Positions 26,582 through 34,817 of a stretch of DNA of 64,000 nucleotides are shown in pieces (position 1 is the stretch's first letter; every line of letters begins with the position of its first letter). A program made the translations under genes and the position numbers. This DNA comes from Metarhizobium sp017305935 (GTDB lineage Bacteria; Pseudomonadota; Alphaproteobacteria; Rhizobiales; Rhizobiaceae), in assembly GCF_029601685.1 (NCBI RefSeq), contig NZ_JARRIR010000005.1, forward strand, positions 325,202 through 389,201, in the 5' to 3' direction. The notes below the pieces were generated by a model. That model had not been told where the DNA came from and searched no databases. It saw nothing but the letters and a program-made list of their open reading frames with translations.

Positions 26582-29500
26582 CGCCGTCCTCCTCCTGTGC
26601 TTCGGCCGTCGCCCATTCGGCGACGCGGGCCAGATGATCGTATTCGCCGCCGTAATCCTGCTCGCGCATCGGCACCAGGCGCGAGACGAAGCCGCGCTCG
26701 CCGCTCTGCAACAGGCTCACGAATTTGACGAACTGGTCCATTGCCTCCTCGGCAAGATCGATAGCCGACTTTGCATTGTTCTTGTCGCGGGCCGAGAATT
26801 CGTTGTTGACCGTCTCGACATGGAAACGGTCGCCGGGGCGCAGGCGGATATAGGTAAGCTTATCCGGCGTCAGTGCGCCGGTGTTGCGGAAGGCGCCGGC
26901 GCGCAAGGCGGCGGCTTCCAGCGCCAGTTGCGGGTCGAGCAGGGTGCGTGCCTGTTTTGGCGAGGGGTTGGAGCCGGTCTTGTAGTCGAGGATATCGGCG
27001 CTGTCGGGACCGGTGACGTCGATGCGGTCAGCGATGCCGGTGATGTCGATGCCGACGGGCGCCACCGCCAGCCGGGCCGGAACCTCGGTGAAGGTCTTGC
27101 GGATCTCCGGCCTCCGCGCCGCTTCCCAGCGCAGGAAGGCGCGGGCAACCTCGCGAAAGCGCGGCCGCCAGACGGTATCGATATGCGCCAGCAGCTTTTC
27201 GGCGTCGAAAAGGTCGTTGAGGATGGTTTCCATGGCCCGGATGCCCTCCGGCGTGCCGGCGTCATGACCCTCGCGCACGAAGCGGTCGACGATGGCATGG
27301 TAGAGCGTGCCGCGCTCGGAGGCGCCGGGATCGCTGTTGAAGGCATCGACGGGATCGAGCTTCAGCACGCGCCTCGCATAAACGGAATAGGGGTCGCGCC
27401 GCAGCCGCCCGACCTCGCTGAAGGAATATTTGACCGGCTGCAACTCTTTCGGCGGCTTCGGATCGGGGCGTTTCGCCAGTGTCTGGCGCTCGCCGCGGTC
27501 GATCAGCCCGGCCCATTGGCCATAGCGCTCGCCGCGTTGCGTCAGCGTCTCGGCAAACTCCTGGCCGGTCAGCGCCAGCAGCCGTTGCAGCCAGCGCGAG
27601 GCAACGGTTGGCGTCGAGCCCTGGCGCAGCGCCCGGCTGTAGATCAGTTTTCGCGTGCCGTTGGCCATCTCGAAGTCGTGGGCGAGCTGGCCGATGCGCT
27701 GCTCCGGCGGCGGCAGGCCGATTTCGGTTTTCATGGTGCGCGAAATGAACGGGTTGTTGGAGGCCTGATCCGGCCACGACCCCTCGTTCAACCCGCCGAG
27801 GATCAGCGTATCGACGCTTTGCAGGCGCGCTTCCAGCGTGCCGAAGATGAAGACGCGCGGGTGGCTCATCGCCTTGGGTTTCACCGCCTGTCCGGTGGTG
27901 AAGGCGGCCATGATGTCGATCCATTGCGGCCCGTCCGCCTCGATCTGGCCGTCGGTCTCGACGATGCCCTTCAAAAGCTCGGCCAGCGCATCGCCGGCTT
28001 CGCCGGACCAGAGTGCGGCGAGATCGCCACGCGCATCGGCGGCGACGGCCTCGAGAACGCGCCCGGTGCGCAAGGCCCATTCGCTGAGCGTGAAGGCAGT
28101 GGTCAGCCCGCGCCCGTCGCGGCGGCGCTTGACCAGCGCCGAGGCCAGCGGCTCGGTAGCGGCGGCGATGCGTTTGGCGAGATCGCGGGCTTCGCCAGCG
28201 GCGGTCTCGGGCAGGGCGGTGCGCCAGCGCGGGGCGTGGCGGTCCTCGGCCAGTTCCTGAAGCCGCAGGTCGAGCAGCGGCTCCATCTCGCCGATATCGA
28301 CCTCGCTGACGCCGCCGCGCAGCGCCAGCAGTTCCAGCGCATCGACGGCGCGGGAAAGCGCCTCCGGCGTCAGCCCGAAGCGGGCGAGGGGATGCTTGAG
28401 CAGCGAGACGATGGCGACGGGATCGCCGGGCCGCAAAGTCGCTTCGAGGGTGAGCTGCAACAGCGTGCCCTGCGGCGTCGCCGAGAGCGGCGTGCCGGCG
28501 GAATCGTCGGCGGTGATGCCGAAGCGGGCAAGCTCGGCGGCGACGCGGCGGGCGAGCGCCCGGTCCGGAGTGATCAATGCTGCCTGCGATTCGCCATGCC
28601 GGCCCGGCTCCTCCAGCGCCAGCCTGAGCGCGATGGCGATGGCCGTCGCCTCCTCGCGCTCATTGGCGGCCTCGATCAGGGCGACGTCGGCGAAGGCTTG
28701 CGCGACGGCTTCAGGGTCCAGCGCATTGCGCCAGCCGCTCCAGCGGTCGGTGCTGCGCGACGGGGCCATGGCGTGCGACAGGATTTTGGCACGCAAGGAG
28801 AGGTCGGCCGATGGTTCGTCCAGCGGCAAGACATCCTCGCGCGTCAGGCCCAAGCGTTTCAGAAGCTGGAACAGGCCGAATTGCGGATGGGTGCAATGCG
28901 CCGGATCGGCCCGGCCGCCGGGCGGCAGCGCGGGATCGATCTCGGCCCAATCGGTTGCATCCATGGTGAGATCGAGACCGGGAAGAACGACGACGCCCTG
29001 CGGCAGTTTCGCGACCGCGCCGATCAACTCGCAGGCGGCGGGGATCGAGCCGGTCGAGCCGGCGACGATCACCGGGCCGCTGGCTTGCAGACTGGCGAGG
29101 CGCTGGGCCTCGGAACGTAGCAGCGCATTGCGGTGGCGTACATTCGAGGAACGGCCGAGTTCCTCCAGCCGGGCGGGCCAGAAGGCGCTGGCGATCTTCA
29201 GGAATTCCGTGGTGAGCTGCCACCAGAGCGCATGATCCTGCGCCTCCAGCTTCTGCACGTCCTCCCAGTCGCGATCCTCGTTTTCGAGCGAATCGATGAG
29301 ATCGGCGAGATCGCGGGCGAGCCAGATGGCGTCGGCGGGGCTGGCGGGCGCGACCAGCGGCGAATCCGAATGGATGTCGCGGACGATCTGCGGCAGGCGG
29401 TTGCGCCAGGCGAGCACCAGGCGGGCAAGCTCCAGCAGCCGCGCGGTCCCCGGCAGCGGCTGCGCCAGATCCATGATGACGGGCGAATCGATTTCGAAAT

Positions 29501-29768
29501 AACCGCTGTCGTCGTCGGTCTCGCCAAGCGGGCGGATGACCGGCAGGATGGCGGAACGGCCGCCGAGCAGGTCGACGAATTCCGAGCGCAGCACGCGCGC
29601 GGCGCGCCGCGTCGGCACGAAGATGGTCACCGAGGCCAGCGACAGCGGGTCGGTCTCGTCATAGCGGTAGCCCGGCGCCAGTCGGCCGTCGCACAGCGCC
29701 TCGGCCAGCACGCGCAGGAAGGGCAGGCCGGGGGCGATGGTCCAGACGGGATTGGCGGCGCCCGCCAT
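26574..29768 (-). CDS. addB: Double-strand break repair protein AddB
   Basis: AddB is the second subunit of AddAB, an inactivated helicase fold with a C-terminal nuclease. The 1064-aa protein ends in a RecB-family nuclease region with ILDYKTGSNPSP and the adjacent Q-motif RTLLDPQLALEA. The four cysteines that hold an iron-sulfur cluster in Bacillus AddB are not seen: the equivalent C-terminal stretch has no CxxC and the family CPF region reads RRDPYSVYA. The ATG at 29768 shares one base with the murU stop; a longer frame upstream adds 25 residues that overlap murU. It forms one unit with addA and trxA. Confidence 0.93.
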   Translation of the reverse strand: MAGAANPVWTIAPGLPFLRVLAEALCDGRLAPGYRYDETDPLSLASVTIFVPTRRAARVLRSEFVDLLGGRSAILPVIRPLGETDDDSGYFEIDSPVIMDLAQPLPGTARLLELARLVLAWRNRLPQIVRDIHSDSPLVAPASPADAIWLARDLADLIDSLENEDRDWEDVQKLEAQDHALWWQLTTEFLKIASAFWPARLEELGRSSNVRHRNALLRSEAQRLASLQASGPVIVAGSTGSIPAACELIGAVAKLPQGVVVLPGLDLTMDATDWAEIDPALPPGGRADPAHCTHPQFGLFQLLKRLGLTREDVLPLDEPSADLSLRAKILSHAMAPSRSTDRWSGWRNALDPEAVAQAFADVALIEAANEREEATAIAIALRLALEEPGRHGESQAALITPDRALARRVAAELARFGITADDSAGTPLSATPQGTLLQLTLEATLRPGDPVAIVSLLKHPLARFGLTPEALSRAVDALELLALRGGVSEVDIGEMEPLLDLRLQELAEDRHAPRWRTALPETAAGEARDLAKRIAAATEPLASALVKRRRDGRGLTTAFTLSEWALRTGRVLEAVAADARGDLAALWSGEAGDALAELLKGIVETDGQIEADGPQWIDIMAAFTTGQAVKPKAMSHPRVFIFGTLEARLQSVDTLILGGLNEGSWPDQASNNPFISRTMKTEIGLPPPEQRIGQLAHDFEMANGTRKLIYSRALRQGSTPTVASRWLQRLLALTGQEFAETLTQRGERYGQWAGLIDRGERQTLAKRPDPKPPKELQPVKYSFSEVGRLRRDPYSVYARRVLKLDPVDAFNSDPGASERGTLYHAIVDRFVREGHDAGTPEGIRAMETILNDLFDAEKLLAHIDTVWRPRFREVARAFLRWEAARRPEIRKTFTEVPARLAVAPVGIDITGIADRIDVTGPDSADILDYKTGSNPSPKQARTLLDPQLALEAAALRAGAFRNTGALTPDKLTYIRLRPGDRFHVETVNNEFSARDKNNAKSAIDLAEEAMDQFVKFVSLLQSGERGFVSRLVPMREQDYGGEYDHLARVAEWATAEAQEEDGDE

Positions 29769-30499
29769 CAGGCCGGCTCGTGGAAACGGGCAATCGCCGC
29801 CTCCGCCTCGCCGATGGCCTCCGGCGTGCCGACCGTCAGCCAATGGCCGGACATAACCAAGCCGAAGAGGCGGCCGGCGGCGACGGCGCGGTCGAAATAG
29901 ATGTTGAGGTTGAAGGCGTCGTCCGGCGCGTCGTCAAACAGCGCCGAGGTCATGGCGATGGCCCCAGCATAGACGACGGGGTTGGGATCGCCGTCGCGAT
30001 AGCGCGTCAGGCGGCCGTCTTCGGCAAGGCTGAAATCTTTTTTGCCGTTATGGCCGGTGGTGCTTTCCAGCGGCACGCAAAGCAGCGCCATGTCCATGCT
30101 ATCAGGATCGAAGAAGGCGGCGAGCTTCTGTAGGTTGGTTTCTTCGCCGGCTTTCTCGCCGATCCAGAACAGGTCGGCATTCATGACGAGCAGCGGGCCG
30201 GGTTCAAGCAGCTTCAAGCCCTTGGCGAGGCCGCCGCCGGAATTCATCAGTTTTTCGCGCTCGTCGGAGATGGTGATGTCGAGCTTTTGGTAGCCGGCAA
30301 GATGCGCCTCCATCTGCTCGGCATGGTGATGGACGTTGACGACGGCGCGGGTGACGCCGGCTTCCGCCAGCGCATCCAGCGCATAGTCGATCATCGGCTT
30401 GCCGGCGATTTTCACCAGCGGCTTCGGCATGGTTTCGGTGATCGGGCGCATCCGGGTGCCGAGGCCGGCGGCCAGCACCATGGCTTGGGTGATGGTCAT
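29768..30499 (-). CDS. murU: N-acetylmuramate-1-phosphate uridylyltransferase-like nucleotidyltransferase
   Basis: The 243-aa protein is a nucleotidyltransferase with the sugar-nucleotide loop AAGLGTRMRPIT near residues 9-20, TMPKPLVKIAGKPM next, and the metal-binding NADLFW block around residue 108. Its nearest relatives are MurU enzymes that turn MurNAc-1-phosphate into UDP-MurNAc in the recycling shortcut of Pseudomonas and many alphaproteobacteria, a route linked to intrinsic fosfomycin tolerance. The upstream gene carries an AmgK-like kinase domain, which makes the substrate of MurU, so the pair is functionally coherent. Other sugar nucleotidyltransferases (for example RfbA-like) are possible but less likely. 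Confidence 0.85.
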   Translation of the reverse strand: MTITQAMVLAAGLGTRMRPITETMPKPLVKIAGKPMIDYALDALAEAGVTRAVVNVHHHAEQMEAHLAGYQKLDITISDEREKLMNSGGGLAKGLKLLEPGPLLVMNADLFWIGEKAGEETNLQKLAAFFDPDSMDMALLCVPLESTTGHNGKKDFSLAEDGRLTRYRDGDPNPVVYAGAIAMTSALFDDAPDDAFNLNIYFDRAVAAGRLFGLVMSGHWLTVGTPEAIGEAEAAIARFHEPA

Positions 30500-30508
30500 C
30501 GAAAAAGC

Positions 30509-32020
30509 CTATGATTCGAGGTTGCCTATTCCAGCCTCCGCGCACCAGTCGCGCAAGGGGGTGAGCGCCGGATGGGCCAGCGCCGTGCGCAGATAGGTCA
30601 GCGTGCGCGGCATATGCTTCATGTAGCCGGGTTTCTTGTCGCGCTGCATCAGCCGCACCCAGAGGCCGGCGAGCTTGCAATTGCGCTGCGCCGCCATGAT
30701 CGCATAGGTCGCCGCAAAGCTTTCCGCATCGAAGCCCGGCGCTTGCGCCCGCCTCTCGTCAAGATAAGCCTGCATCAGCCGTGCGCCAAGGGCGGGATCG
30801 ATGGTGACGCGCGCATCCTGCACCAGCGAGGCGAGGTCATAGGCCGTCGGGCCGATCATCGCATCCTGGAAATCGATGAGGCCGATGCGCTGTAAGCCGC
30901 TTTTCCGTCCCCGCCAGATGAGATTGGGCGAATGGAAATCGCGCAGCAACAGATGGGTTTCCGCCGTCTCCAGCCGGTCGATCAAGCCGTCCCAGATCGC
31001 CTCATAGGCGCGGCGCTCACTGTCGCTTGCCGGCTCGCCGTCGCGTTTCCACGGCAGATGCCAGTCGATCAGCAGCCGCGCTTCCATCTTCATCGCGGTG
31101 CGGTCGAAATCGGGAATGCGGTGGGTGTGATCCGCCGTCACCGCGATTTCGCGCGGGCGCGGCGCGGCGTGCAGGGCGGCGAGGCAGCGGGCGCTTTCGA
31201 GATAACGCTCGGCAATCGGTTCGCCGTCCGCGTCCAGCACGCCGTCCTGGCCGAGATCGTCCATCAGCAGGAAGCCGCGCGCATAGTCCACCGCCAGGAT
31301 CTCCGGCGCGGCAAAGCCGTTTTCGCGGAGATAATGGTCGATGGCGACGAAGGGGTAGGCGTTTTCGGCGATATGCGCCACTTTCGGATAGGGTTTTCCA
31401 TCCAGCACCGGCGGACTTTCCGGCAGCGGCGGCCAGTCCATCAGGATCAGGCGTTCGCCGTTTTCCACCGGCAGGTATTCATAGGCGCGCATCGAGGCGT
31501 CGCCGGTGAGATAGCGGCGCGGCGTCTCGGCATGGCCGTTGGCGGCAAGAAAGGCTCGCATCGCCAGCACCCTTTCGATGCGGGAATGCTGCGGCTCGGA
31601 TGCCTCGATCACCGCCAGACGGCCGTCGCCGTCCTGGGTCAGCGTCAGACGAATCCGGCTAAGCGGCAACTCGTCGCCGGCCATTTCCGGCCATTCCACC
31701 AGGCAGATGCCGAGGCCAAGCGCCTCCTCGAAGCCGAGTTCGTCGATCTCCGAGGCGTCGCCCATGCGGTAGAAATCGAAATGCGAGACGGGGATGCGCA
31801 ACTCGTAGGACTGGACGAGCGTAAAGGTCGGGCTCGGCACTTCCAGATCGGCATCGTCGGCCATGGCGCGCAGGAAGGCGCGCGCCAGCGTCGATTTCCC
31901 GGCCCCGAGATCGCCCGTCAAGGCCAGGCAATCGCCGGGCTTCAAGGCCAGCGCCAGGTCTTCGCCGAGCCGGATGGTCGCGGCTTCGTCGGCAAGGCGG
32001 ATACACAGCGCTTCGGTCAT
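30509..32020 (-). CDS. TsaE-AmgK fusion: tRNA t6A ATPase and anomeric cell-wall sugar kinase
   Basis: One 503-aa frame joins two enzymes. Residues about 1-150 are TsaE, the ATPase of the t6A37 tRNA modification complex: Walker A GDLGAGKST, SPTFTLVQSYE, HFDFYRM and VEWPEMAGDELP. Residues about 170-495 form an aminoglycoside-phosphotransferase fold like AmgK, with the Brenner-type LLLRDFHSPNLIW and the metal loop IGLIDFQDA. AmgK phosphorylates MurNAc/GlcNAc at the anomeric position, and murU directly below uses that product. There is no stop or frameshift between domains. The start overlaps the divL stop by 4 bases, so translation is probably coupled. The TsaE-kinase fusion is widely seen in Rhizobiales; the AmgK role is inferred from the murU neighbour. 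Confidence 0.9.
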   Translation of the reverse strand: MTEALCIRLADEAATIRLGEDLALALKPGDCLALTGDLGAGKSTLARAFLRAMADDADLEVPSPTFTLVQSYELRIPVSHFDFYRMGDASEIDELGFEEALGLGICLVEWPEMAGDELPLSRIRLTLTQDGDGRLAVIEASEPQHSRIERVLAMRAFLAANGHAETPRRYLTGDASMRAYEYLPVENGERLILMDWPPLPESPPVLDGKPYPKVAHIAENAYPFVAIDHYLRENGFAAPEILAVDYARGFLLMDDLGQDGVLDADGEPIAERYLESARCLAALHAAPRPREIAVTADHTHRIPDFDRTAMKMEARLLIDWHLPWKRDGEPASDSERRAYEAIWDGLIDRLETAETHLLLRDFHSPNLIWRGRKSGLQRIGLIDFQDAMIGPTAYDLASLVQDARVTIDPALGARLMQAYLDERRAQAPGFDAESFAATYAIMAAQRNCKLAGLWVRLMQRDKKPGYMKHMPRTLTYLRTALAHPALTPLRDWCAEAGIGNLES

Positions 32021-34611
32021 TCGGCGGCCGCGACCTGCGACAGCTCGCCGGAGGGAATGCGGCAGGTGACAAGCGTGCCTTCGCCGGGCTGGCTGTCGAT
32101 GCCGACCTTGCCCTTGTGCAGGCTAACGAAGCTTTCGACGATGGACAGGCCGAGGCCGGCGCCGCTGCGCTTGCCGCCGCGATTTCCAGTCGAAAAGCGG
32201 TCGAAGACCGCTTGCAGAATTTCCTTGGGAATGCCCGGGCCCTTGTCGGCGACGGTGAATACGAAATCCGTGCCCTCGCGCCAGCAGGTCAGCGCAACCG
32301 ACGAGCCCTCAGGGGCGAAATTGGCGGCATTGGTGAGCAGCTTGAGCAGGATCTGCTTCAGCCGTTGCTGGTCGGCGACCAGCGTGCCGAGATTGGCGGG
32401 CGCGGTGATTTCCAGCGTCACGCCGCTTTCCTGCAGCCGGTCGGCGATCTGGATCGAGACGTCGTCCAGCATGTCGTCCAGCGAGATCTGCGCATAGTTG
32501 AGCTGCATGATGCCGGCATCGACGGTGGCAAGGTCGAGAATGTCGTTGACGATGGTCAGCAGCACTGAGGACGAGGTGGAGATATGGTCGACATATTCCG
32601 CCTGCCGGGCATTGAGATCGCCGACCCCCGGCGTCTTCAAAAGGTCGGTGAAGCCGATGATGTTGGTCAGCGGCGAGCGCAGCTCGTAGGAGACGTGCTG
32701 CACGAAATCGTTCTTCAGCGCGTCGGCCTTGCGCAGCGCTTCGTTCTTTTCGGTGAGTGCCCGCTCGGCGCGGACGCTGTCGGTCATGTTGACGAAGGTC
32801 AGCATGGTCTGGGCGTTCGGCAACGGAATGACGGCATAGTCGAGCACCAGACCGGTATACAGCTCCAGCGTGCCCTGCAGCGAAGGCCGCTCATCATCGA
32901 AACTGGTGATCATCTGGCCGAAGCGGCGCCAGCCATCCGGCTGGTCGTAGGAGGGCGTGCAGGCGGCCTCGACCGCGCGGATATGGGTGCCGGGCTTCGA
33001 ATCGGCCTCGGTGACGCCCCACAGCGCCCGGAAGGCGGGATTGCAGAGCTTGATCCGGCCATCGGGGCCGAACACGGCAACGCCTTCGGAGAGGTGGTCG
33101 ATGGTTTCGCCCTGAACCTTCACCAGGGTATTGTAGCGGGTTTCGAGATCGACCTGTTCGGTGAGGTTTTCGAACACCCAGGTGGCGCCGCCCTGCGGAT
33201 GGGCGGTGGCGAAGACGCGCAGCGTCTGGCCGTTCGGCAGGTGCCAGAGGTCCGATTGCGTGTCGAGCGCGCGATAGACCGAAAGGGCGTTTTCCTTCCA
33301 GGTTTTCCAGCTCAGCTGCTCCGGCAGCTTGTGGGCGGCGCGCAGCCGGTCGAGCAATTCGCTGTTGTCCGGCTTCGATTCGAGGAAGGCGAAATCAAGC
33401 CCCCAGAGCTGTACGAAAGCCTGGTTGTAGAATTGCAGACGGCGGTCGCCGTCGAAAATGGCGACGGGTGTCGCCAGATGGTCGAGCGTCTCGGCATGGG
33501 CCTTGAGGGTACGCTTCAATTCCTCGCGCACGGCTTCGACTTCGGAAACGTCGACCGCCATGCCGGCGGAGCCGTCGCGGCTCTTGACGTCGACGACATC
33601 GAAGAAGGTGCGGTTGCCGCGCACCACGGTGGAAATCTTGTCATGGAAGGGCGATTCGGGGGTGGCGGAGGCGCGGATGCGCTCGCGCGCCACGGCGCTG
33701 AGGAATTCGCGGCCCTCACGGATCGCATCCTGTGGCGAGGGTGCCTCGACGGCCTCGCCATAGGCCTCGTTGACCCAGATCAGATTGCCGTCCTGATCGC
33801 GCTGCCAGACGGGAAGGTCTATGGCGTCGAGCAGGGTCTGGAAGGCGTTCATCGAGGCGAGCAGCCGGTCGCGCTCGATCTTCAGTTCGGCCAGTTCCGC
33901 GCGCAGGTTGTTGAGTGCGATGAAACGGACAAAGGCGCGGCCTCCGGAAACCCGGCCTTGCGCCTCCAGCACTTCCTCGCGCTGGGTCTCGACCACCATG
34001 TCGAAGCTTTCGGCCTGGCCGCGCAGGCGCTCGATCGCCTTTTCCAGCTCGCCGGCCGAATGGCTCTTCAGCCAGCGGCCGAAGGCGAGGAAATCGCGAT
34101 CCTGCTGTGGCGCGCCGGTTTCGACCGGAAGCTGGCCGAGGAATTCCGGGGAAGCGCCGGCGCCATCCCAGACGACGATGCGGCGGTTCTTGTCGGCGAT
34201 CAGCGAATGGTAGCGGGAAATCGTCTGGTTGGCGTCGGAAAGCGCTGCCCGCGTCTCGCGGCTTTCGTTCTCGATATTGCCCTTCTGGCGGATCAGCCAG
34301 ATAGCGGAGAGCAGCGCGGCGGAAATCACGCCGATGACCAGCGACGAGGTGACCATTTCGGCGGAGGTGAACAGCCGGGCCGTGACCGCCTCCTCGACCT
34401 CGACGGCGGCAAAGGCGACGCCGGAGAATCCCGACAGCGCCGTCGCGGACAGGAAGCCGGTCCGCAGACGCTTGCGCCAACGCATCCAGCCACCGCTGCG
34501 GGCGGCCACGCGCATACGGGACGGAGACTTTCCGTCCTGAGCGCCCACACCCTCGCAAGTGTCGTCACCCAAGCCTGCCCGCATGGACAGGCAGCTTTTC
34601 ACATCCGCCAT
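32017..34611 (-). CDS. divL: DivL-like PAS sensor pseudo-histidine kinase
   Basis: In Caulobacter DivL binds phosphorylated-state-dependent DivK and controls CckA and hence CtrA, and it is unusual in carrying a tyrosine at the phosphoacceptor site. The 864-aa protein here has exactly that change: the H-box reads HVSYELRSPLTN with Tyr642 where kinases have histidine. Upstream are a membrane or signal segment (about residues 52-68 and 86-107) and at least three PAS-like repeats beginning near LLDAIDLPVW, HLATPVAIFDG and HLSEGVAVFGPDG. The ATPase domain is intact (NAANFAP, DKGPGIP, GAGLGLSI). The ORF start ATG 34611 is uncertain; a later ATG, for example at codon 33, fits the membrane segment equally well. 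Confidence 0.88.
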   Translation of the reverse strand: MADVKSCLSMRAGLGDDTCEGVGAQDGKSPSRMRVAARSGGWMRWRKRLRTGFLSATALSGFSGVAFAAVEVEEAVTARLFTSAEMVTSSLVIGVISAALLSAIWLIRQKGNIENESRETRAALSDANQTISRYHSLIADKNRRIVVWDGAGASPEFLGQLPVETGAPQQDRDFLAFGRWLKSHSAGELEKAIERLRGQAESFDMVVETQREEVLEAQGRVSGGRAFVRFIALNNLRAELAELKIERDRLLASMNAFQTLLDAIDLPVWQRDQDGNLIWVNEAYGEAVEAPSPQDAIREGREFLSAVARERIRASATPESPFHDKISTVVRGNRTFFDVVDVKSRDGSAGMAVDVSEVEAVREELKRTLKAHAETLDHLATPVAIFDGDRRLQFYNQAFVQLWGLDFAFLESKPDNSELLDRLRAAHKLPEQLSWKTWKENALSVYRALDTQSDLWHLPNGQTLRVFATAHPQGGATWVFENLTEQVDLETRYNTLVKVQGETIDHLSEGVAVFGPDGRIKLCNPAFRALWGVTEADSKPGTHIRAVEAACTPSYDQPDGWRRFGQMITSFDDERPSLQGTLELYTGLVLDYAVIPLPNAQTMLTFVNMTDSVRAERALTEKNEALRKADALKNDFVQHVSYELRSPLTNIIGFTDLLKTPGVGDLNARQAEYVDHISTSSSVLLTIVNDILDLATVDAGIMQLNYAQISLDDMLDDVSIQIADRLQESGVTLEITAPANLGTLVADQQRLKQILLKLLTNAANFAPEGSSVALTCWREGTDFVFTVADKGPGIPKEILQAVFDRFSTGNRGGKRSGAGLGLSIVESFVSLHKGKVGIDSQPGEGTLVTCRIPSGELSQVAAAE

Positions 34612-34751
34612 TTCCGGTCTGTCTCCGTCCTTCGTGCCGCATCATCCGACAAGACATCCGATTGCCGCGACACCGGTCGAAAAGACCGATTCCCGCGAAT
34701 CAAGTCCCAAAACAATACTGTTTCGCGCCATGGGCGGGAAGGGATTCGTCC

Positions 34752-34788
34752 AAAAAAGAGGCCGCCTTCCCGTTTCGGGAAGGCGGCC
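34752..34788 (-). terminator. Intrinsic terminator of ahcY
   Basis: GGCCGCCTTCCCG (34760-34772) and CGGGAAGGCGGCC (34776-34788) form a perfect 13-base stem with a TTT loop. On the minus strand it is followed by CTCTTTTTTG (34761-34751 read leftwards). It lies about 30 bases beyond the ahcY stop and ends its transcript before the divL promoter. Confidence 0.9.
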
Positions 34789-34817
34789 ACCAGATGTTGT
34801 TCATGGATCGTTAGCGA

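Noticed and set aside
26376..29120. Open frame of over 900 codons on the plus strand opposite addB
   Set aside because: Its composition (rich in R, G, A, H) and antisense position match shadow frames; AddB on the other strand has clear motifs.
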